Of a DNA stretch of 64,000 nt, positions 48,953 to 60,256 are shown piece by piece. Source of the stretch: Adineta steineri (Eukaryota > Rotifera > Eurotatoria > Adinetida > Adinetidae). The notes under the pieces are model-generated. The model had not been told where the DNA came from. It searched no databases and saw only the letters and a list, made by a program, of their open reading frames with translations. A program made the translations under genes and the position numbers. The DNA lies in assembly GCA_905250115.1 (NCBI GenBank), contig CAJNOI010000055.1:213320-277319 (forward strand). The letters run 5' to 3'. Position 1 is the first letter of the stretch; every line of letters begins with the position of its first letter.

Positions 48953-50171
48953 ATGGGTGTAAGTTAAATTGATGCATAAATAATCTTCCTGTTTTATTAT
49001 CTTATTTATAGTCAGGTGTTTCAAAATCAAAAATAGATGATGATGATGATTTTTATAATAATTGTAAAAATGGTAATGTTGAACAAGTTCATCAATCATT
49101 ACTTACAATGAATTATAAAAGGATCAATCATCAACGAAAAGATGGTAATACACCACTTCATACTGCTTGTATAAATAATCACAAAGATATTATTATTTTA
49201 CTACTCAATCAACAAGATATTTGTGCGAGAACTTTACAAAATAAATCTGGTAAAACTGCTTATGATTGTACAAATTCTATTGAAATTCAACAACTATTTC
49301 GTCGTTCTCGATTATCAACAATCGAACGTTTCTGTGAAAATCATCCAACATTATCTCTTCAACCAATTCTTTCTCTTGGTAATGAAGATGAAGAAAAAAT
49401 TTCTCATGAAAAAATTCCTGATGATTGGTTCGTGGTTATAAAAATGTTAAACAGACATTTGATGGACAATTTATGCTTGCTTTACAGAATGCACCATTAC
49501 CATTAAAAACTTTAATGGAATTAAGAACAATAAATGAAGCTCAAGATAATTTTGAAATATTTCTTGAAAAATGTTTTCAAAAGGAACCAGGAAAACGTGA
49601 TTTAATCATGAATGAATATGAAAAATACAAACAAACAAAAAATATTGAATATTTATTAAAAATTTATACATTTGAATCATCAGTTTATAAAGCATTACAA
49701 CAAGAAATGAATGCTTATACAACAATAATATTTCTTAATTTAAAAAAATTAATTAATCGAACATATAAAGGTACAACTTATCGCGGTGCACAAATGACAC
49801 AAATGGATGTTGATGCATATAAATGGGCAGAAAAAAGTCAAGATTATATTTTAGAAACACGTTTATTTCAATCAACATCAATAACAGATGATGTAGCTAA
49901 AATATTTGGTGAAACTGATCCAACATCAGATAAATTTGGTGTTCTATTTATATATATATTTGATGAAAAATGTCCAACTGCTATTAACTTACAAGGTATT
50001 TCTCATTTTGAAGATGAAGAAGAAATTTTATTATTACCATTTACATTATTTAAAGTTGAAAAAATAGTTTTCGATAAAGATTTGAAACATTATGTTATTT
50101 CTCTTCGATATATTTCATCATCAAAAAAATCATTTTTTTTATCATGGTGGGATGTTAAAAAAAATAAATAA
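48953..50171 (+). CDS. ankyrin-ADP-ribosyltransferase, predicted N-myristoylated, with a frameshift
   Basis: A 6-bp first exon (48953-48958, ATGGGT) is joined through a 53-bp intron (GTAAGT...TTATAG) to a second exon from 49012. The start reads MGSGVSKSKIDDDDDFY, which fits an N-myristoylation site (Gly2, Ser6). Ankyrin-type sequence follows (DGNTPLHTACINNHKDIIIL). At about 49428-49432 the frame changes by one base, after DDW; the continuation is RGYKNVKQTFDGQFML. The ART domain (about 49500-50100) has the R-S-E residues: TYRGA near 49780, FQSTS near 49866, and EDEEEILLL near 50010-50030. No intron fits the frame change, so it is a sequencing error or an inactivating indel. Related to the ART-TPR gene only in its catalytic domain. 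Target unknown. Confidence 0.78.
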
Positions 50172-50217
50172 ATTATCATTTCAAACTATTTTATTCACCA
50201 TAAACAAAAGAGTCTTT

Positions 50218-51108
50218 CTAATTTTCACGTTTAATAGAATCATCGACTGGTAAACTTGTTTTCATAGGAGTAACACCATTTTCTTTACGCACGATTGCAT
50301 CAATCACATTAGGCAAATCTTCTTGAGTACCATTTGATGGTAATGGTACAGCAACAACAGCAACTTGATTTTTTCCTTTTTTGTTTTTACAACAACAATG
50401 TGACCAAAATTTGTAGATACAATATATACCATAAATAAATGAAAAAAGACTTAATATAAAATATATTACCGTACTGTAGGTTACGACAAAACCTAAACAG
50501 TCTGATGAACGAGAAGGTAAGTAGAACATTGCTTGTGAACCCTAGAGAGAGAAAAAAATCATCTCGCATTTATCGAATTATATCACAGTTTGATTGTTAT
50601 TTAATTATTACCGGTCCAACTGCCCAACTTAAAACACCACCACCAATACCAACTATAATCATAAACGCACGACGAAATGCTTTTTCACTAGTCTTATATT
50701 TAATAACTGTTGCTACTAAAATCTATAAAATCGAATTATATATATATATATATTGTAAATAAAATAAGAAAAAAAAACAATGAAACAAACCAAATTAATC
50801 AATGCAATGATAAGAATTATACTCGTAGAACCTAATACAAGTAACCAAATTGGAAGTGATGGTTGACGAGGTAAATAACATTGTCGTTTGTACGCAATAA
50901 CACCAATAATTAATGAAACTAGTCCAATAATAGCAACAATAAATAGGAAGATAATTATGAATAATTTTTTCATTAAAAATTTGACATGATCTGTTATTGG
51001 ATTGACATTTACTCGGCCAAGTTCTTCTTGAATCGGTTTTATTTCACGATCACCAAATAGATCGATAATTGCTTGTTGATTTTTGTCATTAAATTGAAAA
51101 CTTGCTTC
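50218..51108 (-). CDS. TMEM272-like four-pass membrane protein, 5' end not found
   Basis: Three minus-strand exons join in frame: 50791-51108, 50612-50722 and 50218-50541, giving about 250 aa. The first exon here opens at a splice acceptor (GTAG|GAAGC), so at least one upstream coding exon is missing; no convincing ATG exon was found. Membrane segments: LFIIIFLFIVAIIGLVSLIIG, then after YKRQCYLPRQPSLPIW the segment LLVLGSTSIILIIALINL, then AFMIIVGIGGGVLSWAVG, and VVTYSTVIYFILSLFSFIYG. The Cys-x-x-x-P-x-x-P-x-x-Pro-Ile spacing between TM1 and TM2 recalls TMEM272-like proteins. The tail is cytosolic with a CCC motif that could be acylated. Function unknown. Confidence 0.62.
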
Positions 51109-52440
51109 CTACAAACGAAAAACTCATGTCTATTCTGAAGATCATATTTATCTATTTATCTTACTCCTATCGTTTAATTTCTATTTTTTTTCTCTATAAG
51201 TCTTTTTCACGATATATATACGAGCAGTTGTGTTTGCGCAATACTTTGAATCAATAAGAATAATATTTTGTCTCACAATGTAAATAATGATAAAAATCAT
51301 ATTTTGGATTTTTCCAATAGAATACTTTCAATGTTTATTATTAAAAATCATGCATATAGCGGTAAAATTTTGAAAGAAAGATAGAATCGTCACGGTAACA
51401 TTGGTTTGAAGAACCATATTTTATTTTTTTTATTGTACATTAAAGACTGCATAAACAAACGAAATGAATTGAAGGCAAATCATTACTAAGGTTTTATTGT
51501 TTATACTTATGGTACTCGAAAAGAAAATTTAGAGAAAGGCACACGACTCCTGAATGTGTGACTATATCACTTAATTAATTCAATACTTCAGATATTACAT
51601 ATTTGAATATTTAAGATTTCGATCAATATCTATTCATATACTAATTGAGCACTCAAATATTGACATTGGATTTACTGCAAAATGTGATAAATCTTGACAT
51701 AACAAAAATAAAATAAAAATAGACGATAGCGAAAGGGTGTTGATGAATTTCCTGCATCTATAGAAATTATCAATGATCAACAAATCTATGTTTATGTGAA
51801 TTATCTTCTTGATCAATAAAACAATTCTGATAATTAACACATGATTATACCATCAACTGAACAAGGTCAACACTTTGTCAAATCAGTTTCTTTGGGATGG
51901 CATAATTCATTTTCAATTACTATTATTGTTCATAAAAAATTCGATGATTTTATAAGGTTCTTAACTATAAATTATCAAAAACCAATGGAAAAAAATTTTA
52001 ATGAATTCAAATGATGGTTAAAATAAACAAATCTTAGAAAATATGATGATGATTCTATGTTGTTGATTCAATGAATTATAGAATTCAATTGTTTAAAAGA
52101 TTATAAGGATTATATTTCATTTATTTTTAAAAGCTTTTTTTATTTATTTTACATTGAACTTTTTTTCTTCTTCATCAATTAATTATTTATTGATTTTTTT
52201 TGTTCTTGAATAAATACTTCGAAACAAATATTCATTAATTCATATTTTAACTATTGTAAATCGATATTTTGAAATAAAAACAAGAAATTTCTCTTTTTAA
52301 TATACTGAATATATATATAAAATAACATGATGATAAATAAGTAGAAAATAGAAATTTTGAATAGAAACGTTAATCATCATGTTATTTTAATAAGCGAAAG
52401 CTGAATTAGTATTTATATGTTTAAAAGAACAAGTAGCGCT
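51109..52440. other. intergenic
   Basis: No supported gene, although an upstream exon of the TMEM272-like gene should lie here. A 53-codon ATG-led frame at 51841-52010 (LGWHNSFSITIIVHKKFDDF) is not low complexity and may be a gene remnant, but could not be assigned. Confidence 0.4.
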
Positions 52441-53395
52441 CGTCTGCGGACTCGCTCAGCTCTTTCTCGTAGAAATCGTATTCTACAATACTAAACTTTT
52501 TCCTTATACAGATTGGAAAAATTAACACCAGATTTGTGTCCTTCCACCCTACTTACCCTTCGGTCACCCCTTATGAAAATTTTTTTTTATAAAAATTGGT
52601 TCTCTCTTTAAAAAAGTGATCCATAAAAATATTTTATAATATTAACCTCACATTCAAATTCTTGGCACTCGATTACCCTTCGGCTAAACTTTTTCAAAAA
52701 CTAATAATATCAATTATTAACTAATTAATTTTAATAAATCAATCTCAGATTCGAGTTCCCCATACTCGATTACCCTTTGGTCCAACTTTTCTGAAAATAC
52801 TTCAAAAATTAATAATATTAATTATTAATTAATTATTAATTAATTATTAATTGATTGTTAACTAGAACTAACCTCAAATTCGAATTCTTAGCACTCAATT
52901 ACCCTTCGGTGAAACTTTTTCAAAAACTAATAATATCAATTATTAACTAATTATTAACTAATTAGTTTTAATAAATCAGTCTCAAATTCGAGTTCTCCAT
53001 ACTCGACTACCCTTTGGTTCAACTTTTCCGAAAATATTTCAAAAATTAATAATATTAATTATTAACTAATTGTTAATTGATTGTTAACTAAAAATAATCG
53101 TAGATTCGGATTCTCCACACTCGATTACCCTTCGGTGAACTTTTACTTGAACATATAATAATACTAATTATTAACTGATTATTAACTAATTATTAACTAG
53201 TTAATTTCAATAAACTAACGTCAGATTCAAGTTCTCCGCCCTCGATTACCCCCCAGTCAAAGCTTTCCGGAAGTATCTGAAAAATTAAATTTCAATGTTT
53301 TTTTGACCCTGCGGACACACAAGCAAGCAAGCAAGCAATCAGACAATTTATGTTCACTGAACTCTTCTCTACGAGAAAGAGAATAACCAACATTC
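52440..53395. mobile_element. 0.9-kb element with inverted ends and internal tandem repeats
   Basis: Perfect 14-bp inverted repeats CTCTTTCTCGTAGA (52460-52473) and TCTACGAGAAAGAG (53368-53381) bound the region. Near each end is a matching CTGCGGAC (52444 and 53313). Inside are three tandem units with a 226-bp period starting at about 52644, 52870 and 53096. Each has two related halves containing ACTCGATTACCCTTCGGT and AATAATATTAATTATTAAC. Close to the right end is a (CAAG)n run. No coding capacity. Probably a non-autonomous transposon or other bounded satellite-like insertion; target duplication not identified. Confidence 0.65.
52644..53290. repeat. tandem array, three 226-bp units
   Basis: Units begin AACCTCACATTC, AACCTCAAATTC and AATCGTAGATTC. 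Each contains two TTACCC-TT-GGT boxes and runs of AATTATTAACTAATTA. Confidence 0.8.
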
Positions 53396-53721
53396 AGTTT
53401 TATTTAAACAATACTTCTAATAATCAAAGATTATTTTATAACAAATTATTTCTTTCACATTTTACAAACAAGATTTAATATAATTAATACATTTTAAAGT
53501 TAATTCGATTAGTTTTTCGTAACAGGCAAGAAGATAAACTATATAAAGCGTCATCTGTTATATCTTAGAATTGTATTTGTATCCGACGCTTTATTTCGAA
53601 TAACCAATAATTCGTCTCTCTTTCATTTTACTTTTATTTTAACTATACCGTTTGTTGAAAACAAAGAAATTTTTTATTAGAAAGAAAAGAATAAATAATT
53701 ATTTAATAGTATTTCAGAAAA

Positions 53722-54343
53722 AATGACTGATCGAGTACGAATTTTAATTATTGAATCATTTACTTCAATTCGTTATGTAATACGTAAAGAAATAAAAATA
53801 TCCAAGTCAAATGCTAAATATTGAGTGTGGGTGTGGGCGGGTATGTGGATAGTTCTCCTCTCTTTACCCACACTCACACCCTCAAGATGGTACATATTAA
53901 GATCAAGTTTATATCTGTTGCACATTACTAAACGTATGTCATTGTTCCGCAAAGATGATAGTTGGAGTCGATTGGAATTATTCTTACAAAAAAGTAAGAT
54001 GGATAAACTTTTAAATTCTTATTTGAAAAAATGCATTTAATACTTTTTTTTATGATTCTAGTATTCGTATTTGGGTGTTTTTATGTATATTATGCATGAT
54101 TTTCATTGGACTTTTAATCAACAATTCCGTCGATTTATCCTTTGATAAAGACTTGCAGTTATTGTATGTAAGTACTAGTAGATACATTAATTATACATGT
54201 ATTCTTTATTTTAGATTGTTCAAACAGTTATTTAGCTCTTGGTAGCTAGAATAAATAATTTTACGATATTTCTTAAAATCGAAGAACAAGTACAAGAAGA
54301 AGAACAAGAACTACAAAATCTCGAAGAGCAAGTTATCAATTAA
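53722..54343 (+). pseudogene. broken small membrane-protein gene
   Basis: Coding traces follow one another. MTDRVRILIIESFTSIRYVI begins at 53722 and stops at a telomere-like island (53823-53883). After the island come FRKDDSWSRLELFLQK, a hydrophobic segment IRIWVFLCILCMIFIGLLI with LSFDKDLQLLY, and an exon-like piece with one internal stop and a coiled Glu/Gln-rich tail (EEQVQEEEQELQNLEEQVIN). GT/AG signals are visible between pieces, but not all phases join. Family not recognised. Looks like a dead gene interrupted by the island. Confidence 0.45.
53823..53883. repeat. telomere-like inverted island 5
   Basis: GAGTGTGGGTGTGGGCGGG arm, spacer containing GATAGTTCTCCTCTCT, then ACCCACACTCACACCCTC. 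The spacer matches the reverse complement of island 6. It interrupts the broken gene at 53722-54343. Confidence 0.85.
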
Positions 54344-54978
54344 CAACATACAGCGTCCCCTACCCAGGTGGAAGAATACGGTGTCGTAAACAGCCTCAAA
54401 CGGTAAAAAAAGACGAAAAACGGTCACCTTGAGGCCATCGTTTACGATGAATCGTTAAACGGTTTGAAAACGATGACAGAGTGTGGGTGTAGAGAGGAGA
54501 ATTATCTACATACCGACCCACACCCACCCTTTATATTTGTAATAGTGTTACTATTTACAAAACATATTGATAGAATATATAATTCTTTTCAAACATCTAA
54601 ACTATCATGTTAATAGAAAGACTATTGAAAAAAATGGATCATTGGTTTTGAAAAAAGAAGTTCATGTTGAATTTCTTTAATGTAATAAATAATATCAAAT
54701 ATTCACTTTTCATAAGAAAGTTTCGATCAATTATAAGTAATTGAATACTATAGTTGATTATAAATGAAAAGAATGAATTTTTACGGGAGTTAGTTTTGAG
54801 TATGTCTATGTAAGATATATATTGAAGTTAATCTCATATTTAGTTTGATATAGAAGAAATCATTTTTTTGTCAGATCAATACATTGTAATAAATTAGAAA
54901 AAGTATTTTATCAATTAAGATTGAAAAGTGTTTTTATTTCTAAATAGATTTATTTTTATTAAAAAATCGTAATAGAAA
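54344..54978. other. intergenic, with palindromic segment and island
   Basis: At 54380-54470 pieces such as GTAAACAGCCTCAAACGG and TTGAGGCCATCGTTTAC are partly complementary, giving a weak foldback just before island 6. Otherwise AT-rich with no gene. Confidence 0.45.
54479..54531. repeat. telomere-like inverted island 6
   Basis: GAGTGTGGGTGTAGAGAGGA, spacer, then ACCGACCCACACCCACCC. Reverse-complement relative of island 5. Confidence 0.85.
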
Positions 54979-55750
54979 TTACATAGTTGGTAAATAAGCA
55001 AGTATTCCATCAGTAAAAACACTCATACTATCTTTATTTTTAACTTTATTAATTCCATTAACAACAACCATATTTTCAACACTAACAGTTTCAAGATTCT
55101 AAATATAAACATTTGGAGTATTTCCTTGAATTCGAAACATTGCTTTCTGACAATAACTATCACTAAGTGTTCCAATACAATTTGTATTCCAATTTCGAAA
55201 AAAACTATAGAGACCAGCATTATAAATATAAATATTTTTTCCATTAATTATATCAATACCATAACCTTTAGCGCAAGTATTATCATTTATTGAACATGAA
55301 TCAAAAACTGGATCAGTCCAAGAAGCTAAAGAAGTAAATGGTTCAGGAGCTGGTGGTTCACTTTGATAATAAGCTGATTCGGTTTGAGCTTGTCCAAAGA
55401 AAATATTTTGTGCATTAAGAAATTGATATTAATAAAAAACGGAATGTTCAGCTGATGTTCCATACATCCATAACAGACCTTGACTTTCAACTAAAATAGT
55501 TCGAGCATTAAATATATCAATTTGTGAATGATCGGGATAATCTAAATTATGATCAGCTATCCAAAGCCATATATTTTCCATGTAAAGTGATGTTTGAGAA
55601 GTAATATGAAGTTGAAGAAATGCATCTTGACATTCTGGGCTTTTACTTGCACCTGTTATTTTTAAACAATTTAATGGTGTTTGATTTGTACCTCGTGCTC
55701 CACCAGTTCGAAAATGTGTTGAGCAAAGTCCTGATTTACTTGGACATGAG
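54979..55750 (-). pseudogene. GH55 glucan 1,3-beta-glucosidase remnant
   Basis: One continuous minus-strand frame of about 255 codons matching the C-terminal third of fungal-type GH55 glucanases: CSTHFRTGGARGTNQTPLNC, NARTILVESQGLLWMYGTSA, YQFLNAQNIFFGQAQTES, WTDPVFDSC and IYNAGLYSFFRNWNTNC. Two in-frame stops interrupt it: TAA at 55429-55431, between FY and YQF where a glutamine codon is expected, and TAG after NVYI at about 55100. There is no frameshift. The 5' side ends at telomere-like island 7, beyond which no GH55 sequence continues. Intact members are far longer, so this is a truncated pseudogene. GH55 is mainly fungal and bacterial, hence probably laterally acquired. Confidence 0.8.
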
Positions 55751-55807
55751 GGTGTGGATGTGGGTGTGTGGATATGAATTGAAGAGACTGTCGACATCCA
55801 TCACACC
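55748..55807. repeat. telomere-like inverted island 7
   Basis: GAGGGTGTGGATGTGGGTGT, a short spacer, then GACATCCATCACACC (degenerate C-rich arm). It lies exactly where the GH55 remnant is cut. Confidence 0.75.
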
Positions 55808-57807
55808 TTCATTCAACGCAATAAAGCTTTCAAATCTATCATGGTAACAAATAAAATGAGTTGAATGCTTAATTTATCGAATAATTATGTTTTTCTTGAC
55901 ATATTAAAAGCAATTTGAATATATTAATATTATTCTAGCAAAAACAAACTATTGTATAGGTGAAAGTTGAATATATTGCAATGATCATCTTAAAATTCTT
56001 TTTAACGATCAAAGATTATAAAGCAAAACAGAGTTTGAAAGTGGATCGCTTCGAATTTTGAGAATTCCACAGAAGTCAACAGATAAAATATATCATTTAA
56101 GTGCCTAAGAAAGACCACGATTCGAACAGAAACAAACATTCCAAAATATCTATATATTTTTTCGTGGAAATGATATAATAAATCATTTGCTTAAAGTCAC
56201 TGCTAGAGCAAAATGTTCAAGTACATCTGGCACCTCTATGTTCTCACTTGTGAGAAAGAAACTGTACAGTAGAAATTTATTCACTGAATTAATACGAATC
56301 TGTCATATCCTTGTTGATGAGACAAAGATTAATTTGAAGTGAAAAATAAACACATCATGTAACAGAATGGCACATCGATTACGATTTTGTTTCTCAAAAT
56401 ACATGTAATATAACAAAATATTATACTTTAACTTTTTTATTCTTCTTTTCAGAAACTTTTTATTTTCTCGGAAAAATCAGACCTACGATGTTCATTGAAA
56501 CGGTTTGCTTCTATATTTTTCTAGACGATTAAAACATTTTTGTGTGATATTCTTTATTATAGTACAAAAAAGGTGACATCTGCCAGAGTTTTGTATAGAG
56601 CTAAACTGAATAAAGGAAGAGAACTCATTATTTTTATTTCTATATATGATGTGTTTATTGCAAATGTTCACAAAAAAAAGATTTCACAATCAATGAATCG
56701 TGTAGACAAATAAAATTGTTGTTCGGCTGAACATCTATTAATACTTTTATTATTTTACCTATTTTCTATTTAGTAAAAAAAAACAAAGAAAGCGTTATTA
56801 TAATTGATTAATAGTTACTATCTCAAGAGAATCAATAAATTCAACGTTTTGTTTTTGTTTCTTTCTCAGTTTCATAGAGTTAGCTTTGAGGATATGTTTT
56901 CTTATATAATGTATTCTATTTAGATATTAAACTCAATCAATCAACAACAAAACAAAAACAATCAAATGAGAATCTATTTCATTTCTGATCAAAGAAGCAA
57001 GGTAAAGACACTAAATCTCACTTTTATTATCATTTATCTTTTTTGTAAAATAATTATCAAATAAAATAGAAGCAACTTCTAGCAATATAAACACTGGATA
57101 GAAATAATTTTTAATTCTCCGAAATGAAGCTTATGTATTAAAACATTTTATCTCATTAATTTTATTCCCAGAGGAAACGTCACATTTCCTATAAAAAGCG
57201 CTGATTTTTTTTATTTGACTAAGTAATACTAATTACATTAAATGTCGTTTTAAGTAGTGTGTGTGTGTCTCCATTCTACGTAGCAGAGTTTGATATTTAT
57301 AAGGAATAATAACTCACACATGACGACATTTTTTTTCAAAATAATTCTTGAAAAAAGAGGTGAGTTAACTATTTTATTTTATTAATGTATCATTCTTTAC
57401 TGCAAACATTTCACATTAAAATGATTATTTGAGAAAGAACATGACTTACCAGTAATTTACAACTCGTAATGATAGAATAAATCTACATTTTATTTTCTAT
57501 TCTTGTCTTTTTCACTTAGCTAGATTAGATATCAAGAAATGTTAATAGATATTATTCGATATGTAGATTTCAAAACTGATTATATCACGATTAATAATAA
57601 ATGAAAATGATTTTACAATTACATCACTATTCACCGAAAATATGTAGACGAGAAGAAGTGTTTGCAAATGTTAAATTGAAAAAGTGGTGGTCAACTTGGA
57701 TGAAATATTGATTATGAATAACAATAAAGTAACAGTTACTCATGCAATTTATTAAAAGAAATAGAAATAACACTAAATAATCTTGTCTTTTTTTTTAAAC
57801 ATTTTAG
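55808..57807. other. intergenic
   Basis: About 2 kb of AT-rich sequence without a supported gene on either strand. Confidence 0.45.
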
Positions 57808-58609
57808 TCTGATGCAGTTAATTCAAATGCAACACAACCAAAACTATTATATGTACATTATCAATTGTAATAGATAATAAAACGAATGTATTCATCTACA
57901 TGACAATATTCTCTATTATTCCTGTTATTCTAATAATTACTATCTCAATTAGTGTTTCTTTTGAAAAAAAGCAAAACAGTGGAAATACATCTACAACAGA
58001 GGATCAACAATTGAAATAACAACAACAAAAATAGCAACGTCAGAGACTAAAAAACAGTGACAATAACAGCAGGAATAGTTTTGCCAAAAGAAAACAATCC
58101 CCTATTCTGAACAAGTAAGGCGTCGGTCTCTTGAACCTCGCTCGAGTCAATCTTGAAACAAAAAATAGATATGCTGCAAAACGATAACCTTAGACCACTG
58201 AACACATGAAATAGTGAGATTAAGCAGCAAGTAAAGAAAGTTATTATAGGGACACTACTCAGATCGTATTGATATGCTTTGTTTTCAGTGAACAAATATC
58301 ATTCGGCAGTGTTCATGAAGTCAACGGCCTTATTACTATAGCAAACGTTTTGGTAGTTTTGTTAAATGAAAATATGTGAAAAACGTAAACATCCTTCTTC
58401 TAACTTATCCATAAAAAAGTTAGCGAAATTTCCTTTCAGAATTTGACAGCTTAACAGATTTCTTGAAGCAATTTATTTATTAACCAGAAACGGCAGTCGA
58501 ATCATTCTATTTTCTATTCACTGAAAGAGATTAGGAAGCATTACTGTAATTTTATTTTAGTTCGGTATAACAGACAAATAGTTTATTTCTTCAAAATAAA
58601 AACATCAAG

Positions 58610-58905
58610 CTCTCTAACTTCACCCATAATTACACCCAACATCAAGATCCCTAACTCGAACCATACCTTCACCCAACATTAGGATCCCTAATCTCATGTA
58701 TAGTTTCACCCACTATTAGGATCCTTAATCCCATCCATGATTTCACCCAACACCAGGCTTCCTAATCCCACCCATGATTTCATGGAACATCAAAGTCCCG
58801 AACCCCGTCCATGATTTCACCCAGTAACGAGATTCCTAACCCTGCCCATAACACCAGCCAACATCAAAGTCTAATCCCTACCAGTAATTCAGCCAGATGA
58901 TGGTC
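58610..58905. repeat. degenerate 40-50-bp minisatellite
   Basis: Six to seven imperfect copies of a C-rich unit resembling ATGATTTCACCCAACATC followed by AGGATCCCTAATCCC. C-rich on the plus strand, in contrast with its AT-rich surroundings. Confidence 0.75.
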
Positions 58906-58928
58906 ATACCTTTATCTTGAGAATTTAG

Positions 58929-59018
58929 GTTAGGTGTGGAGTGCGGGCGTGAGACATGAATATAATACCTACAGCCGTAACGAACCACTCACCCTCAACC
59001 ACACCCACCCACATCCTC
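58929..59018. repeat. telomere-like inverted island 8
   Basis: GGTTAGGTGTGGAGTGCGGG arm, a spacer of about 35 bp, then CACTCACCCTCAACCACACC and further CCCACCCACATCC. Confidence 0.75.
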
Positions 59019-59805
59019 AATACATACCAATGAATAAGTTCGAATCTAAATCAAACAAATACTTTGTTACTTATCAAATCATATTTTCTAAGACTGAATT
59101 ACGAAGAATATATATCTGTACATAGATAAAAGTCGAGATTGAAAAATATGAGATTGTATATTCAAATACAGTTAGCATAGATTTATTTTTATTTTGTCTT
59201 TCAACAAAAACTTCTGCTATTAATTTGATAATTATTGATTTTCGATATATTTATCTTTACTATTTTTGTCTCATAAATGAATGGATCGAGTCAGAAACTA
59301 TTTTGAATTGCTTTCCAATGATACATATCTATTCAAATAAATGCAATTCAAAATATAGACACTTGAGCGTTGATTTCTGGAGGTTAATCACGACTCGTAT
59401 GTAATAATTCATAAGACTGAGAAACAGACGTTTTTGATTGAGTTTTCTTTATATAAATCTCGTTCACAAATGTGTGTTTATACATTCTTTCTTTTTTTTT
59501 GTCATTAGAACCTTCTTGCTCATTACAATTTCAAAAGACATCAATCGACAAAAATACTTTTACTTTTCTCACAAAGTCACATACTACTGCTGATTTTAAT
59601 GGTGATAATCAGCTAGATCTTGCTGTTGTTTAGTTTGACTAAAAACAATATGAATGTCTTACTTGGACATGGTAATGTCTTTGGAAAATGATATTCACGT
59701 ACCTGGGGCAAAACGCTCGTTGGTGGTTTCAACAATGATAATCAAATCGATCTTTTTGTTATTATTAACAAGATCAATAACAATAGATTAATTCCACTTG
59801 ACAAT

Positions 59806-59851
59806 GAGGGTGGATGTGACTGTGCGCTAAGAGAAGAGATACCCACACCCT
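59806..59851. repeat. telomere-like inverted island 9
   Basis: GAGGGTGGATGTGACTGTG, spacer containing TAAGAGAAGAGAT, then ACCCACACCC. The spacer plus C-rich arm is shared with island 11. It lies just after the last FG-GAP trace. Confidence 0.8.
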
Positions 59852-60256
59852 ATTTTATTTTGATTATTCTTAGATGAAATTAAATTTCAATAGTATTTTA
59901 AGGATTTTTTTTCAGCTGTGGCAAAATCATTTGAAAATATTCCGAAAAGTCTTTCAAATATATTTTGATATTAATAATTGTCTTTCTTTCTTTCTCTCTC
60001 TCTATTATTGACACCGTTCAATTGAATTTTCTCTTTTATTTCGATTGATTTCTAAACAAAGTGTTTTTCATTGTTTTAATTTTAGCCAAATATTTTTTTC
60101 TATTCTTAACTAATCTTTTATCCTCAAATATTATTTTCTCCTCATATTTATTGAAGATATGTTTTATTTTGATATCATCAGTTTTTATTTCATACTCTAG
60201 ATTATTGATTTTAATAAGCTATTAGTTCAATCCCACACGTGCACAACATACTCATT

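Larger units (their letters stand above)
57808..59800 (+). pseudogene. decayed membrane/Thr-rich/FG-GAP protein gene
   Basis: Exon-like pieces in order: SDAVNSNATQPKLL after a TTTTAG acceptor (57808), a hydrophobic segment IFSIIPVILIITISISVSF followed by SGNTSTTEDQQ and a stop (57900-58019), then FG-GAP/VCBS traces ADFNGDNQLDLAVV, NMNVLLGHGNVFGK and GFNNDNQIDLFVIIN (59589-59775) in broken frames. The first piece closely matches the start of the next gene (SEPVTSNSQQTPT at 60345), so this is a dead paralogue lying in tandem. A minisatellite and islands 8 and 9 lie within or beside it. FG-GAP repeats usually form beta-propellers in surface proteins. Confidence 0.6.
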
